DNA from: Mycetocola tolaasinivorans
Lineage (GTDB): Bacteria; Actinomycetota; Actinomycetes; Actinomycetales; Microbacteriaceae
NCBI RefSeq assembly: GCF_003667565.1
Contig: NZ_RCUX01000002.1
Span: 310,001-374,000, forward strand
Direction of reading: 5' to 3'
Length of the DNA stretch: 64,000 nucleotides
Positions 15,825-25,036 of this stretch are shown one piece after another. Position numbers and translations under genes: made by a program. Numbering within the stretch: position 1 is the stretch's first letter; every line of letters begins with the position of its first letter. The notes below the pieces were generated by a model. It did no database searches, was not told the origin of the DNA, and saw only the letters and a program-made list of their open reading frames with translations.

Positions 15825-16793
15825 TTATTCTGTGTGTTTAGTGCATCCGCAGCTGCTTCTCACAATGAGTTCAGCGGGGATGAGAGTTTTATGGGGTGCC
15901 CCGGTCATCGCCCGCACGGCCATCTGCGCCATGAGCGCCGTGGGCTGGTGCAGGACCGTGAGCGGCGGGGCGGTGAACTCGGTTGCGGGGGAGCCATCGA
16001 GGCTGATGACCGCGAGGTCCTCGGGAATCCGCACGCCTCGCTCATAGGCCGCGGCGAGAAGGCCGATGGCCTGCTCATCGGTGGCCGCGATGATCGCGGC
16101 GGGAAGGGTGCCCGCATCCATCAGTTCGCGGGCGAGCTCCGCAGCCCCCGCATTACTGTAGGTGCTGCGCAGGGGCTCGGCCGAAGGGTCGCCGATGGCC
16201 CGCCGCCAGGCGCTGACGCGCTCGCCGACGGGCCCACGATCCTCGATACCGGCGATCATCCGGATGTCGGTGTGACCGTGGCCGCGCAGATGCTCGACCG
16301 CGGTCACCACCGCATCCTCGTTATCGGCGGCAATCATCGTGCCGGAGAATCCCTCGGGAGCGTGAAACAGATACACGACCGGGGTCGTCCCGAGATCGGG
16401 AGCACTGTAGTCGTTATCCGACCACACGAGGATGATGCCGTCCACCTGGGTGGAACGGAACGCCTCGAGCGCATCACCCTCCCGATACTGGGTAGTCTCG
16501 GTATTACCGATCAGGGTGAGCTTGCCGAGCCCCGCGATTTCACGCTCCAGGTCCTTGCCCAAAACGGCGAAGTAGGGGGCCGTGATATCGGGCACCAGCA
16601 CGCCCACCAGATCCGTGCGCGAGGTACGCAAACTCCGGGCAACCCGGTTGGGCGCGTAGCCCAGCGAAGCGGCCGCATCCAGCACCCGCTGGCGCGTCTC
16701 CGCGGCTACGGGGCGTGGGCCGTCGTTAAAGACATAGCTGACCACGGCCGTGGATGTTCCCGCCAACCGTGCTACGTCTACTGCCTTCGCCAC
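15825..16793 (-). CDS. LacI-family regulator of the nucleoside operon
   Basis: A 322-aa repressor. The N-terminal helix-turn-helix and hinge (KAVDVARLAGTSTAVVSYVFN ... LGYAPNRVARSLR) is followed by a periplasmic-binding-protein-like ligand domain starting LVGVLVPDI. It is encoded inside the operon between the nucleoside hydrolase and the MFS gene, and is the natural candidate to bind the two 18-bp palindromes at 23003-23045. The ligand is probably a nucleoside or ribose-type product; this is inferred from neighbours. Confidence 0.9.
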   Translation of the reverse strand: MAKAVDVARLAGTSTAVVSYVFNDGPRPVAAETRQRVLDAAASLGYAPNRVARSLRTSRTDLVGVLVPDITAPYFAVLGKDLEREIAGLGKLTLIGNTETTQYREGDALEAFRSTQVDGIILVWSDNDYSAPDLGTTPVVYLFHAPEGFSGTMIAADNEDAVVTAVEHLRGHGHTDIRMIAGIEDRGPVGERVSAWRRAIGDPSAEPLRSTYSNAGAAELARELMDAGTLPAAIIAATDEQAIGLLAAAYERGVRIPEDLAVISLDGSPATEFTAPPLTVLHQPTALMAQMAVRAMTGAPHKTLIPAELIVRSSCGCTKHTE

Positions 16794-16833
16794 GCTGCCT
16801 CCTGCTCCCTAGTCTGGCATCCCCTCCGCGGAA

Positions 16834-17856
16834 TTAGGAACGAGACGCGGCCGTGTTCCACTCGGTCCAGGCTGAGGAGACCGGCCCGCTGACGTAGGCG
16901 GCGAGCATAATCTCCTTAAACCGTCGCTCATCGATCTCGGTGATCAGACGCACATTCGCCGGTTCGGCCTGAACCCGACGGTCGATGATGAGTGCACCGC
17001 GCGTCGCCTCATCGGTAGAGACCGAGACGTGGGCACGCTCGTCCGCCAGCACCATACCGGGATCAATCGCGAGTGCCACGGCAATCGGATCGGGAAGGTC
17101 ATAGCCCTCCAGCCCGCCCTCCGTGCGCGAATACTCATCGAGTCGCGCGCAGATGCGCTGGGCAAAATCGGCTACCGGAGTGCCCACCGCCCGCAGCGCC
17201 GCCTGATCCTCATCCCGCATGACACCCCACTTACGCGAGAGATCCCAGCCCACCAGGGTGACCTGCTCCGCACGGGCCGCGTTCAACACGATCCGGGTCG
17301 CCTCCGGGTCCACCCACACGTTGAACTCGGCCAGAGCCGTGACGTTTCCGACAAAGTCGGACACCCCGGCCATGCAGTAGACGTGGGTGAAACGAGACAG
17401 GAAGTCCGGATCGATCGAGATCGCCAGGGCGATGTTTGTCATCGGCCCAATCGTCACGAGCGCATGCTGACCGGGTTCCGTGCGCGCCACCTCCAGCAGC
17501 GCCAGCACCGCGGGGGTCTCCGCGGCGCTCGCCGTGGGCTCGTTCAGCCCGAGATCGCCGAGCCCATCCTCACCGTGAATGTTCTGCGCGGTCTCAAGGG
17601 AACGCAGGAGCGGGCTCGCTGCGCCGCGGTATACGGGCACGTGCGCCTGCCCGGCAACATCCAGGGTGTAGAGCGCGTTGCGGGTCGCCCGCTCCAGGCC
17701 GACATTGCCGGCCACCGTCGTGATGAGCCTGATCGAGGAGCCCTCGGTCAGCGCGGCGATCAGAATCGCGACGGCATCATCGCTTCCGGTGTCGCTATCG
17801 ATGACAAAGCTCGTGGCCCGTCGTTCGGTGTGTGCAGTGGTCATGGTGATGTCCAT
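16834..17856 (-). CDS. inosine-uridine-type nucleoside hydrolase
   Basis: A 340-aa cytosolic enzyme that cleaves N-glycosidic bonds of nucleosides to base plus ribose. The calcium and ribose site DSDTGSDDA near residues 19-27 is intact, and the SPLLR, HGEDGLGDL and VTIGPMTNIALA segments match the family. ATG 17856 and ATG 17844 are both possible starts; the latter has GGAC upstream. It lies 22-34 bp after the permease gene in the nucleoside import operon, so it would act directly on imported substrates. Confidence 0.92.
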   Translation of the reverse strand: MDITMTTAHTERRATSFVIDSDTGSDDAVAILIAALTEGSSIRLITTVAGNVGLERATRNALYTLDVAGQAHVPVYRGAASPLLRSLETAQNIHGEDGLGDLGLNEPTASAAETPAVLALLEVARTEPGQHALVTIGPMTNIALAISIDPDFLSRFTHVYCMAGVSDFVGNVTALAEFNVWVDPEATRIVLNAARAEQVTLVGWDLSRKWGVMRDEDQAALRAVGTPVADFAQRICARLDEYSRTEGGLEGYDLPDPIAVALAIDPGMVLADERAHVSVSTDEATRGALIIDRRVQAEPANVRLITEIDERRFKEIMLAAYVSGPVSSAWTEWNTAASRS

Positions 17857-17877
17857 TTCTATCGGGGATGGATGGTC

Positions 17878-19146
17878 TTAGGAGGCGACGTACGGTTTTC
17901 CGGATGCCGCCGGTGGATGCACGGTGCCGACAAAGCCGGCGACCGCGAGGATGGTGACCGCGTAGGGGAGCGCAAGAAGGAACTCGCTCGGGAGCGCGGA
18001 TCCGATGATGCCCAGGACGTTCTGAATGCTGCTCGCAAAACCGAACAGGAGGGCGGCGAGGGTCGCACGGATCGGATCCCAACGCCCGAAGATCACCGCG
18101 GCCAGGGCAATAAACCCGGCCCCCGCGGTCATCTCCTTGTTGAATGCGCCCACGGAACCGAGGGTGAAATACGCCCCGCCGATTCCGGCAATGCCACCCG
18201 CGATCAGCACCGCGAGAAAACGGGTCGTATTCACCCGGATACCCACGGTGTCCGCGGCGAGGGGATGCTCACCCACCGCGCGCACCCGCAAACCCCAGCG
18301 GGTAAAGAAGAGCACGTAGGCCACCAGCGCGATACTCACGTACATGAGGTAGACGATGACCGTCTGACGGAAGAACACCGGCCCGAGAATCGGAACCTCG
18401 CTCAGCAGGGGAATCGGGATGCGGGCGAAACGCTCCGGCGCATTCAACGACGGGTTGATCGACAGAATCTGCGAAAACAGGAAGCTGGTGAGCCCGGTCA
18501 CGAGCACGTTGAGGACAACGCCCACGATGACCTGGTTGACCAGGTAGCGAATCGCGAACAGCGCCAGGACGGAGGAGACCACCGCACCGGCAATCAGCGC
18601 GGCCAACAGCCCGGCCACCGCGCTACGGGTCACGGAGGCCACCACCGCGGAGACAAATGCTCCGGCGAGCATCTGCCCCTCGATCGCAACGTTGATGATG
18701 CCGGCTCGTTCGGAAATCACGCCGCCGAGCGCCCCAAACGTGAGCGGTACGCTCAGCGCGAGCGCGCCCACCAGGAGCCCGGGAACGGGAATCGTTTGGC
18801 CGGCACCCAGCACCGTGAGCGCGCAGATCAGCGCCAGCACGGAGAAGAGAATGATCACCCAGCGCCCGGTACGTCCCCGCCGATGATCATCTCGGATGGA
18901 GACTGCGCTCAGGGCCGCGAGCGCGACGACCAGGGCCAGTGCGCCCCCACGGCTGGGGAACGCGATGGCGGGGAGCTGCATGAAGTCCTGCTCCGTGGAG
19001 AGCCGGAACGTCGTGAGGGCGGATCCGGGATGTGCAAGCACCAGGACGGTCAACAGCACCGTGCAGATCACAAGAATGGTCGGGATCTTCGACAGACGAA
19101 TCTGCCGGCCGGTACCGCGCAGCGGAGAAAGCGTTGAGGAGGTCAT
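17878..19146 (-). CDS. nucleoside ABC transporter permease (second permease)
   Basis: I place the start at ATG 19146, overlapping the upstream permease's stop by 4 bp; upstream extension reads out-of-frame sequence of that gene. The 422-aa product has many helices and the GGVISERAGIINVAIEGQMLAGAF segment diagnostic of RbsC/NupQ-type permeases of BMP-dependent nucleoside importers. The GIRVNTTRFLAVLIAGGIAGIGGAY segment supports this. It forms the membrane channel with the 19143-20387 product. Confidence 0.9.
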   Translation of the reverse strand: MTSSTLSPLRGTGRQIRLSKIPTILVICTVLLTVLVLAHPGSALTTFRLSTEQDFMQLPAIAFPSRGGALALVVALAALSAVSIRDDHRRGRTGRWVIILFSVLALICALTVLGAGQTIPVPGLLVGALALSVPLTFGALGGVISERAGIINVAIEGQMLAGAFVSAVVASVTRSAVAGLLAALIAGAVVSSVLALFAIRYLVNQVIVGVVLNVLVTGLTSFLFSQILSINPSLNAPERFARIPIPLLSEVPILGPVFFRQTVIVYLMYVSIALVAYVLFFTRWGLRVRAVGEHPLAADTVGIRVNTTRFLAVLIAGGIAGIGGAYFTLGSVGAFNKEMTAGAGFIALAAVIFGRWDPIRATLAALLFGFASSIQNVLGIIGSALPSEFLLALPYAVTILAVAGFVGTVHPPAASGKPYVAS

Positions 19147-20387
19147 ACGGTAATCGATTCCTTCGGCGAGAGAGCGCGGGGGCGACGAGGCACAGTACGG
19201 GGCGCCTCGGGAAGGCGGAAGACCGCCCGAATGAGCGGGGGCGCGGCGATGAACAGGACGATCAGCGCCTGCACAACCACCACAATGTCGATCGACACAC
19301 CCTGCGACGCCTGCATCACAAAACCGCCGGCCTTGAACCCGCCAAAGAGGATCCCGGCACAGAACACACCCCACGGGCGCGAGCGGCCGAGCAGCGCCAC
19401 GGTGATGGCGTCAAAACCCACCGCCGCATCGATGCCCGAACCGAAACCCGTGGTGACCGTGCCAAGCACCTGGATCGACCCCGCCAGACCGACGAGACCA
19501 CCGGAAATGAGCATGATCTGCAGGTAGCTGCGGGGCACCTTCATCCCGGCAATCCGTGCGGCATCCGGGTTTTCGCCGATCGCGCGGAACGTGAACCCCA
19601 GGCGGGAACGGTTGAGGAACCAGGCCGCGAGGAACGTGACCGCGATCACCAGCAGGAACCCGGCGTGCAGCCTCGTGCCGGGGCCGAGAAGCTCGGGGAA
19701 CACCGCGGTGGGCTGCATCGGTGCGGTTTTCGGGTTGACCGAACCGGGGGCCTGAAGCAGACCCGGAGTGCGCAGCAGGTACGAAACCAGGTAGAACGCG
19801 ATGTAGTTGAGCATGATCGTGACGATCACCTCGTGCGCCCCGTTTCGGGCCTTGAGGTAGCCGGCAATGCCGCCCCAGAGCGCGCCGCCGATCACGCCAC
19901 CGAGCACCGCCACCACGAGGTGGAGCCCGTAGGGCAGATCGACGGCGATGCCGATGGCGCCCGAGCAGGCGGCGGCCACGAGCATCTGACCACGCCCGCC
20001 GATATTGAACAGGCCCGCACGAAACGCGATTGCGACTCCGAGCCCGGCCGCGATGAGCGGGGTTGCATAGGTCAGCGAATCGGCCAGGGGGCGCAGACCG
20101 GTGAGGAGATCCGGGGCCGAGAAGTTGAACACCGCGCCCTGAAACAGCGCGGAATAGGCACCAAAAACCGCGTCGCCGATCGCCGCGATCGTGTCACCCG
20201 GACGGCTGAAAAAGTAGCCGAGAGAGGCGGTGACCCGTGCATTGGTGGCGGCGATCAGGATCCCTCCGGCGACGAACGCCAGCAGGACCGAGAGGAACGA
20301 GATGGTTCCGCTACCCGAAAGGATTTCCGTGACCGCGCGCCGCATTCGCGTCGCCGAAGACGTCACCGGAGTTTTGTGAGTACTCAT
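19143..20387 (-). CDS. nucleoside ABC transporter permease (first permease)
   Basis: A 414-aa integral membrane protein. FRAGLFNIGGRGQMLVAAACSG is the conserved signature of the first permease of BMP-type nucleoside importers, and GENPDAARIAGMKVPRSYLQIMLISGGLVGLAG lies in the coupling-loop region. A long soluble N-terminus precedes the first helix (SGTISFLSVLLAFVAGG). Overlaps of 4 bp with both the ATPase gene upstream and the second permease downstream show tight translational coupling. Confidence 0.9.
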   Translation of the reverse strand: MSTHKTPVTSSATRMRRAVTEILSGSGTISFLSVLLAFVAGGILIAATNARVTASLGYFFSRPGDTIAAIGDAVFGAYSALFQGAVFNFSAPDLLTGLRPLADSLTYATPLIAAGLGVAIAFRAGLFNIGGRGQMLVAAACSGAIGIAVDLPYGLHLVVAVLGGVIGGALWGGIAGYLKARNGAHEVIVTIMLNYIAFYLVSYLLRTPGLLQAPGSVNPKTAPMQPTAVFPELLGPGTRLHAGFLLVIAVTFLAAWFLNRSRLGFTFRAIGENPDAARIAGMKVPRSYLQIMLISGGLVGLAGSIQVLGTVTTGFGSGIDAAVGFDAITVALLGRSRPWGVFCAGILFGGFKAGGFVMQASQGVSIDIVVVVQALIVLFIAAPPLIRAVFRLPEAPRTVPRRPRALSPKESITV

Positions 20388-21898
20388 GCTGCCATTCCTG
20401 CCGGGTAGATACCGGCCATCATCATTCCCAGATCCTCACGGGAGGTATCGGGCGGAACAACGCCGACAATCTTGCCGCGATACATCACGGCAATGCGGTC
20501 GGCGAGAGCGATAACCTCGTCGAGTTCAGCCGATACCAGAACCACCGGAACCCCCGCGTCTCGGGTCTCGATGATTCGCCGGTGAATGAACTCAATCGAG
20601 CCCACGTCCACTCCGCGCGTGGGCTGCGCCGCCACGAAGAGCTGCAGGTCACGGCTCAGCTCACGTGCGATCACGACCTTCTGCTGGTTACCGCCGGAGA
20701 GGGTCCCCACGGGGGTGGATGCGCTCTCGGTACGAATGTCGTACTCGGCGATACTGGCGTGCGCAAAGTCATCGCGCGCGCGGGGCCTGATCGTGCCCCG
20801 ACGCACAAAGGCATCGGAGTTGAGGCGGTCAAGGATCAGGTTGTCGGCCACCGGGAACGTGCCGATCAGGCCGTGCTTTCCCCGATCCTCGGGCACGAAG
20901 CCCACCCCGGCATCCAGTACCTCGCGAACGCTGCGACCCAGGATTTCCGAACCGCCCAGGGTGATGGATCCCTCGGCTTCGGGGTGCAGCCCGAGGAGGG
21001 ACTGGGCCAGTTCGGTCTGCCCGTTGCCCTCCACCCCGGCGATCGCGAGGACCTCCCCGCGGCGCACGGTGAGGCTCACACCATCCACCGCGACCCTCCC
21101 ATTCTCGCCACGCACCGTGACCTCGGAGAGGATGAGCGCATCCGGGCCCGGCAGTGCCGGTGTCTTTGACACCGTGAGCTGAACGCTGCGCCCCACCATC
21201 AGCGCGGCAAGCTCGGTGTTTGTCGAACCAGCCTCGGCCTGCCCCACCACACGGCCGTGGCGGATGATGGTGATTTCATCGGCGACCTCGCGCACCTCAC
21301 GCAGCTTGTGGGTGATGAACACGATCGCCCGCCCCGCATCGCGCAAATCACGCATAATCTGCATGAGCTCGTCGGTTTCGGTGGGGGTCAGGACCGCGGA
21401 GGGCTCGTCGAATACGAGGACCGAGGCGTCCCTGCTGAGCGCCTTGACGATCTCCACGCGCTGTTGCGCGCCCACGGGCAGGTCCTGCACCCGCGCGTCC
21501 GGATCAAGGTCAAATCCGAAGCGATCAGAGATTTCACGCACCCGCCGACGTGCACCCTCGAGGTCGAGGCGGCCGCCGAAGCGGGTGGACTCATTACCCA
21601 GGATCAGGTTCTCGGCGACGGTGAAGACGGGGATCAGCATGAAGTGCTGGTGCACCATACCGATTCCGGCACGCATCGCATCGCCGGGACCGGAGAAGTA
21701 TTGCGGGTCGTCATCCAGAAGAATCTCGCCCTCATCGGGCCGATAGAGGCCGTAGAGCACATTCATCAGTGTGGACTTCCCGGCACCGTTTTCACCGAGC
21801 AGGCAGTGAATCTTGCCCGGGGAAATGGTGAGGTCGATACCGTCATTTGCGGTCACCGCGCCGAAGCGCTTGGTGATGCCGCGGAGTTCGAGTTTCAT
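20384..21898 (-). CDS. nucleoside ABC transporter ATPase, two domains in one chain
   Basis: A 504-aa RbsA/NupO-type protein with two ABC modules. The first has a full Walker A GENGAGKST (35-43) and Walker B LVFDEPSAVLTP. The second has the family-typical altered Walker A GVEGNGQTEL without Lys, and an LSGGNQQKVVIARELS signature. This asymmetry is normal for the class. It powers nucleoside import together with the two permeases and the BMP lipoprotein. Confidence 0.93.
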   Translation of the reverse strand: MKLELRGITKRFGAVTANDGIDLTISPGKIHCLLGENGAGKSTLMNVLYGLYRPDEGEILLDDDPQYFSGPGDAMRAGIGMVHQHFMLIPVFTVAENLILGNESTRFGGRLDLEGARRRVREISDRFGFDLDPDARVQDLPVGAQQRVEIVKALSRDASVLVFDEPSAVLTPTETDELMQIMRDLRDAGRAIVFITHKLREVREVADEITIIRHGRVVGQAEAGSTNTELAALMVGRSVQLTVSKTPALPGPDALILSEVTVRGENGRVAVDGVSLTVRRGEVLAIAGVEGNGQTELAQSLLGLHPEAEGSITLGGSEILGRSVREVLDAGVGFVPEDRGKHGLIGTFPVADNLILDRLNSDAFVRRGTIRPRARDDFAHASIAEYDIRTESASTPVGTLSGGNQQKVVIARELSRDLQLFVAAQPTRGVDVGSIEFIHRRIIETRDAGVPVVLVSAELDEVIALADRIAVMYRGKIVGVVPPDTSREDLGMMMAGIYPAGMAA

Positions 21899-21912
21899 AC
21901 GGTGTTCTCGTT

Positions 21913-22953
21913 TCAGAAGGCGATGGTGCCGTCGATAATCTTCGAGGTCACCTCGCCAAGCTCCGCCATGAGATCGGGTGAAACCTTCGAGCCAAAGCTG
22001 TGGAACGGCGCAATACCCACACCATCGTTTTCGAGTGTCCCGGTATACGGTTCGGCGTTGAACTTGCCGCTGTTCGACTCGGCGGCCACCTTCGCAACCG
22101 CCACGTTGACGCGCTTGATGACCGAGGTGAGGAAGAGGTCCCTGATCTCCGGGGCCGACTCGTAGGCATCGCTGTCGACACCGATCAGCGCGACGGACTT
22201 GCCCGAGTCGTGGATGGCCTCGGCCGCCGCCAGGAAGATCGGTCCGCCCACCGGCATGATGACGTCGGCACCCTGATCGATGATGCCGACCGCAGTGGTC
22301 TTTGCCTTCTCGTTGGCCTCAAAACCGCCCACGAAGGTTCCGTTCTGGGTGTCGCTCTCCCAACCGATGACGCGCACGGACTTTTGATGGGCCTCGTTGA
22401 AATAGCTCACACCCCGGGTGAAGCCCTCCATGAACTGGACGATGGGTGGAATCTGAATACCGCCGTAGGTGCCCACGATGCCCGCCTTGCTGTAGCTCGC
22501 GGCGGCGTATCCGGCGAGGAACGCGGCCTGTCGGGTGTCGAATACGAGGGACTTCACGTTGGGCTCAGACGAGGTCTCGTCCACGAGGGCAAAGTTCTGA
22601 GCGGGGGATTTTGCCGCCGCAGCGTTCACCGCGTCGGCGAGGGGGAAACCCACACCAACGATGATGTTGCAGCCCTGGCTCACGAGGGCGCTGACGTTTC
22701 CGTCGTAGTCTGCCTCGGTCTTTGACACGACCACGGTGGGCGGTGTTCCGGCGGTGCCGGCCACCTCCTTGAGGCCGGTAAACGCCGCCTGGTTAAACGC
22801 GCGATCATCGGGCCCGTTGATGTCGGTCACCATGCAGTTCTTGGCACCCGACCCCGCGGCCGGCGCCTCCGTGGGCGCCGCTCCGCAGCCCGCGAGCGTG
22901 GCGCTCATGAGGAGCGCAATACCGAAACTCGATTTTCGAACAACACTGTTCAT
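21913..22953 (-). CDS. BMP-family nucleoside-binding lipoprotein
   Basis: A 346-aa extracytoplasmic receptor. The signal peptide ends in an LAGC lipobox. The mature protein follows the BMP/PnrA pattern: DDRAFNQAAFTGLKEV, NIIVGVGFPLADAVNAAAAKSP, VGTYGGIQIPPIVQFMEGFTRGV and ADVIMPVGGPIFLAA. First gene of the leftward operon, 14 bp before the ATPase gene. The two 18-bp palindromes lie 50-92 bp upstream of its start. Confidence 0.93.
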   Translation of the reverse strand: MNSVVRKSSFGIALLMSATLAGCGAAPTEAPAAGSGAKNCMVTDINGPDDRAFNQAAFTGLKEVAGTAGTPPTVVVSKTEADYDGNVSALVSQGCNIIVGVGFPLADAVNAAAAKSPAQNFALVDETSSEPNVKSLVFDTRQAAFLAGYAAASYSKAGIVGTYGGIQIPPIVQFMEGFTRGVSYFNEAHQKSVRVIGWESDTQNGTFVGGFEANEKAKTTAVGIIDQGADVIMPVGGPIFLAAAEAIHDSGKSVALIGVDSDAYESAPEIRDLFLTSVIKRVNVAVAKVAAESNSGKFNAEPYTGTLENDGVGIAPFHSFGSKVSPDLMAELGEVTSKIIDGTIAF

Positions 22954-23002
22954 TTCAACCGTCCTTTGTGTTTTGACGAGCAGGGGGGAGCATCGTCGTC
23001 AT

Positions 23003-23020
23003 AATCTAATCGATTAGATT
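23003..23020. promoter_or_regulatory. LacI-type operator, copy 1
   Basis: Perfect 18-bp palindrome AATCTAATCGATTAGATT with the central CG typical of LacI operators, 50 bp upstream of the BMP gene. Confidence 0.85.
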
Positions 23021-23027
23021 GGACGTT

Positions 23028-23045
23028 AATCTAATCGATTAGATT
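23028..23045. promoter_or_regulatory. LacI-type operator, copy 2
   Basis: The same 18-bp palindrome repeated exactly, 25 bp centre to centre from copy 1. That is about 2.4 helical turns, so the copies lie on roughly opposite faces. Confidence 0.85.
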
Positions 23046-23441
23046 CGAGATAGCAAGCTCGCGCTTCGAGAGGATGGCGTCGCGGCGCATGTGGAGTGTC
23101 GAATCCTTCGAGTTCCGCTTAATCGTCGCGCTTACCGTGGCGCGGGGTGGTGAAGCGGGGGCAATCCGGCCGCCTCCCAGCCGCGCGAAACACGAAATTT
23201 ACACGAGGATTTTAGTGTGGGGTTTGCCGTCAAAAATCCCCGTCGTTTCGCGGCAGGGGACGAAGGTTGCGGCTGACGAAACCTCCGAAGAGCGTTCCTT
23301 GCGAGGGGTTTTGTGGGTTCGATTGGTTGACGAGCCGCCGGGCGCATGGCACCATAAACCTACCAACCGACCGAATGGTTGGGAGGTCACTGCAGACCTC
23401 AACCACGGAACATCCCCCACACTCGTTCTGAAGGAGTTAGC
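23046..23441. other. intergenic region with no supported gene
   Basis: Between the operators and the permease start I see no convincing gene. An open frame at 23074-23445 lacks a ribosome site and a recognisable protein. The region holds the promoter zone of the rightward permease, the dyad at 23362-23383, and the ribosome binding site AAGGAG at 23431. Confidence 0.6.
23362..23383. promoter_or_regulatory. candidate TetR operator upstream of the permease
   Basis: CCAACC (23363-23368) and GGTTGG (23377-23382) form a perfect dyad with an internal CCGACCG. A related ACCGACCGGTTGG lies in front of the TetR gene at 26452-26464. Confidence 0.5.
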
Positions 23442-24941
23442 GTGAGCGTTAACATCGACTCGGCCACCGCCGCCGGGAAAGGGCTTGCCCACGGCAAGCT
23501 GGGTCTGATCGCCTCGACCGTCATCGGCCTCGGTTCAACCGCCCCGCTGTACTCGCTCGCCGCGACCCTCGGATTCATCGTGATGGCCGCGGGGGCACAG
23601 GCGCCCATCGCGCTGATCGTCGCATTCGTCCCGATGTGCCTTACGGCCTTCGCCTACCGCGAGCTCAACACCGCGGTGCCCGACGCCGGAACCGCCTTCA
23701 CCTGGGCCACCAAGGCCTTCGGGCCGCGCGCCGGATGGATGGCCGGATGGGGCGTCTTCGTGGCCGGCGTCATCGTGATGTCCAGCCAAACCGAGGTGGC
23801 TTCGAAGTACCTGCTGCTCATGATCGGTGACGGCTCCCTCGCCAAGAACCACGCCCTCGTGGTGGGCCTCGGCGCGCTCATCATCGTGGTGATGACCTGG
23901 GTGTCCTACCGCGCGGTTGAGGCCGGAGCCCTCACCCAAAACGTGCTGATGGCGCTGCAATACATCGCGATCATCGCGTTCTGCATCGGCCTGGCGCTGG
24001 CCATCGGCAACGGGGCCTTCGCCCACACCAACTTCTCGTGGGAGTGGTTCAACCCGTTCGCCGCGGACAACCCGGCTGGGTTCATCCAGGCCGTACTGCT
24101 CGCCATCTTCATCTACTGGGGTTGGGACACCTGCCTCTCCCTCGCCGAGGAGACCAAGAACCCGCGCACCACCCCGGGCCTCGCGGCCCTGCTCTCTACC
24201 GTGGTGCTGCTCATCACCTACATCGGCATGACCCTGCTGGCCATGATGCACGCCGGCGTTGGTACCACCGGCATCGGCCTCGCCAACCCCGACGGTGCCG
24301 AGGATGTCTTCTACGCCCTGCGCACCGACGCGCTCGGCGACTGGGGCTGGGTGCTCGTGTTCGCGGTGTTCGTCTCGGCACTCTCGACCTGCCAGACCAC
24401 CATTCTGCCCACCGCCCGCGGCACCCTCGCGATGGGCGTCTACCGTGGCCTTCCCCGCGCGTTTGCGAAGATCACCCCGAAGTACTCCACCCCCGGCTTC
24501 TCCACCATCTTCATGGGCGTCGTCTCCATCGTGTTCTACGTCGGAATGTCCCTCCTCAGCGGCAACATCCTCGCCGACACCATCGAAAGCACCTCCCTCG
24601 CGGTGGCCATGTACTACACGATCACCTCGTTTGCCTGCATCTGGTTCTTCCGTCGCAACCTCTTCGACAGCGGTCGCAACCTCGTCTTCCGGCTCGTGCT
24701 TCCGCTCATCGGCGGGCTGATGATGGCCGCGGTGTTCATCATCTCGGCGGTCAACATGTTCGACCCGAACTACGGCGAAACCCAGCTCCTTGGCACCAGC
24801 GGCACGTTCGTGATGGGTGTCGGATCGCTGCTCCTGGGCCTCGTCGTGATGGCCGTCTGGTCGCGCTTCCCTGGGGCGAAGGAGTTCTTCACCGGAAGGT
24901 CGCTCAACCGCGAAACCCCGGTTATGGTTCCCGAATCCTGA
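23442..24941 (+). CDS. APC-family amino acid permease
   Basis: A 499-aa membrane protein from GTG 23442, which follows AAGGAG by 5 bases; the earlier ATG 23379 lacks such a site. It has about 12-14 helices. TVIGLGSTAPLYSLAATLGFIV near the start is the APC substrate-loop glycine region, and AYRELNTAVPDAGTAFTWATKAFGPRAGWMAGW is the conserved TM3 area. It imports an amino acid or amine of unknown identity. The next gene, a saccharopine-dehydrogenase-like enzyme, suggests the imported compound is then oxidised. Confidence 0.9.
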   Translation: MSVNIDSATAAGKGLAHGKLGLIASTVIGLGSTAPLYSLAATLGFIVMAAGAQAPIALIVAFVPMCLTAFAYRELNTAVPDAGTAFTWATKAFGPRAGWMAGWGVFVAGVIVMSSQTEVASKYLLLMIGDGSLAKNHALVVGLGALIIVVMTWVSYRAVEAGALTQNVLMALQYIAIIAFCIGLALAIGNGAFAHTNFSWEWFNPFAADNPAGFIQAVLLAIFIYWGWDTCLSLAEETKNPRTTPGLAALLSTVVLLITYIGMTLLAMMHAGVGTTGIGLANPDGAEDVFYALRTDALGDWGWVLVFAVFVSALSTCQTTILPTARGTLAMGVYRGLPRAFAKITPKYSTPGFSTIFMGVVSIVFYVGMSLLSGNILADTIESTSLAVAMYYTITSFACIWFFRRNLFDSGRNLVFRLVLPLIGGLMMAAVFIISAVNMFDPNYGETQLLGTSGTFVMGVGSLLLGLVVMAVWSRFPGAKEFFTGRSLNRETPVMVPES

Positions 24942-25036
24942 ACCGCCCACGCTATTCCGCCCCGGTTTTCCGAACAACTCGTTTTCTCAATACCCAGATT
25001 TCCCAGTAGCAAGATTTCCCAACAGAAAGAAGAATC

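Noticed and set aside
17029-19137. 702-codon open frame on the plus strand
   Set aside because: Antisense to the nucleoside hydrolase and permease genes; low-complexity charged product typical of high-GC shadow frames.
20384-21898. missing Lys in the second Walker A of the ABC ATPase as a defect
   Set aside because: This asymmetry is normal for RbsA/NupO-type two-domain ATPases.
23003-23045. palindromic repeats as a possible CRISPR remnant
   Set aside because: Only two copies, 7-bp spacer, perfect symmetry and position before an operon with a lacI gene fit operators.
23074-23445. 123-codon open frame in the intergenic region
   Set aside because: No recognisable protein, no good ribosome site, overlaps the permease start region and dyad; likely chance.
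23535-24977. 480-codon open frame on the minus strand
   Set aside because: Antisense to the APC permease; product is Glu/His/Gly-rich with no family resemblance.
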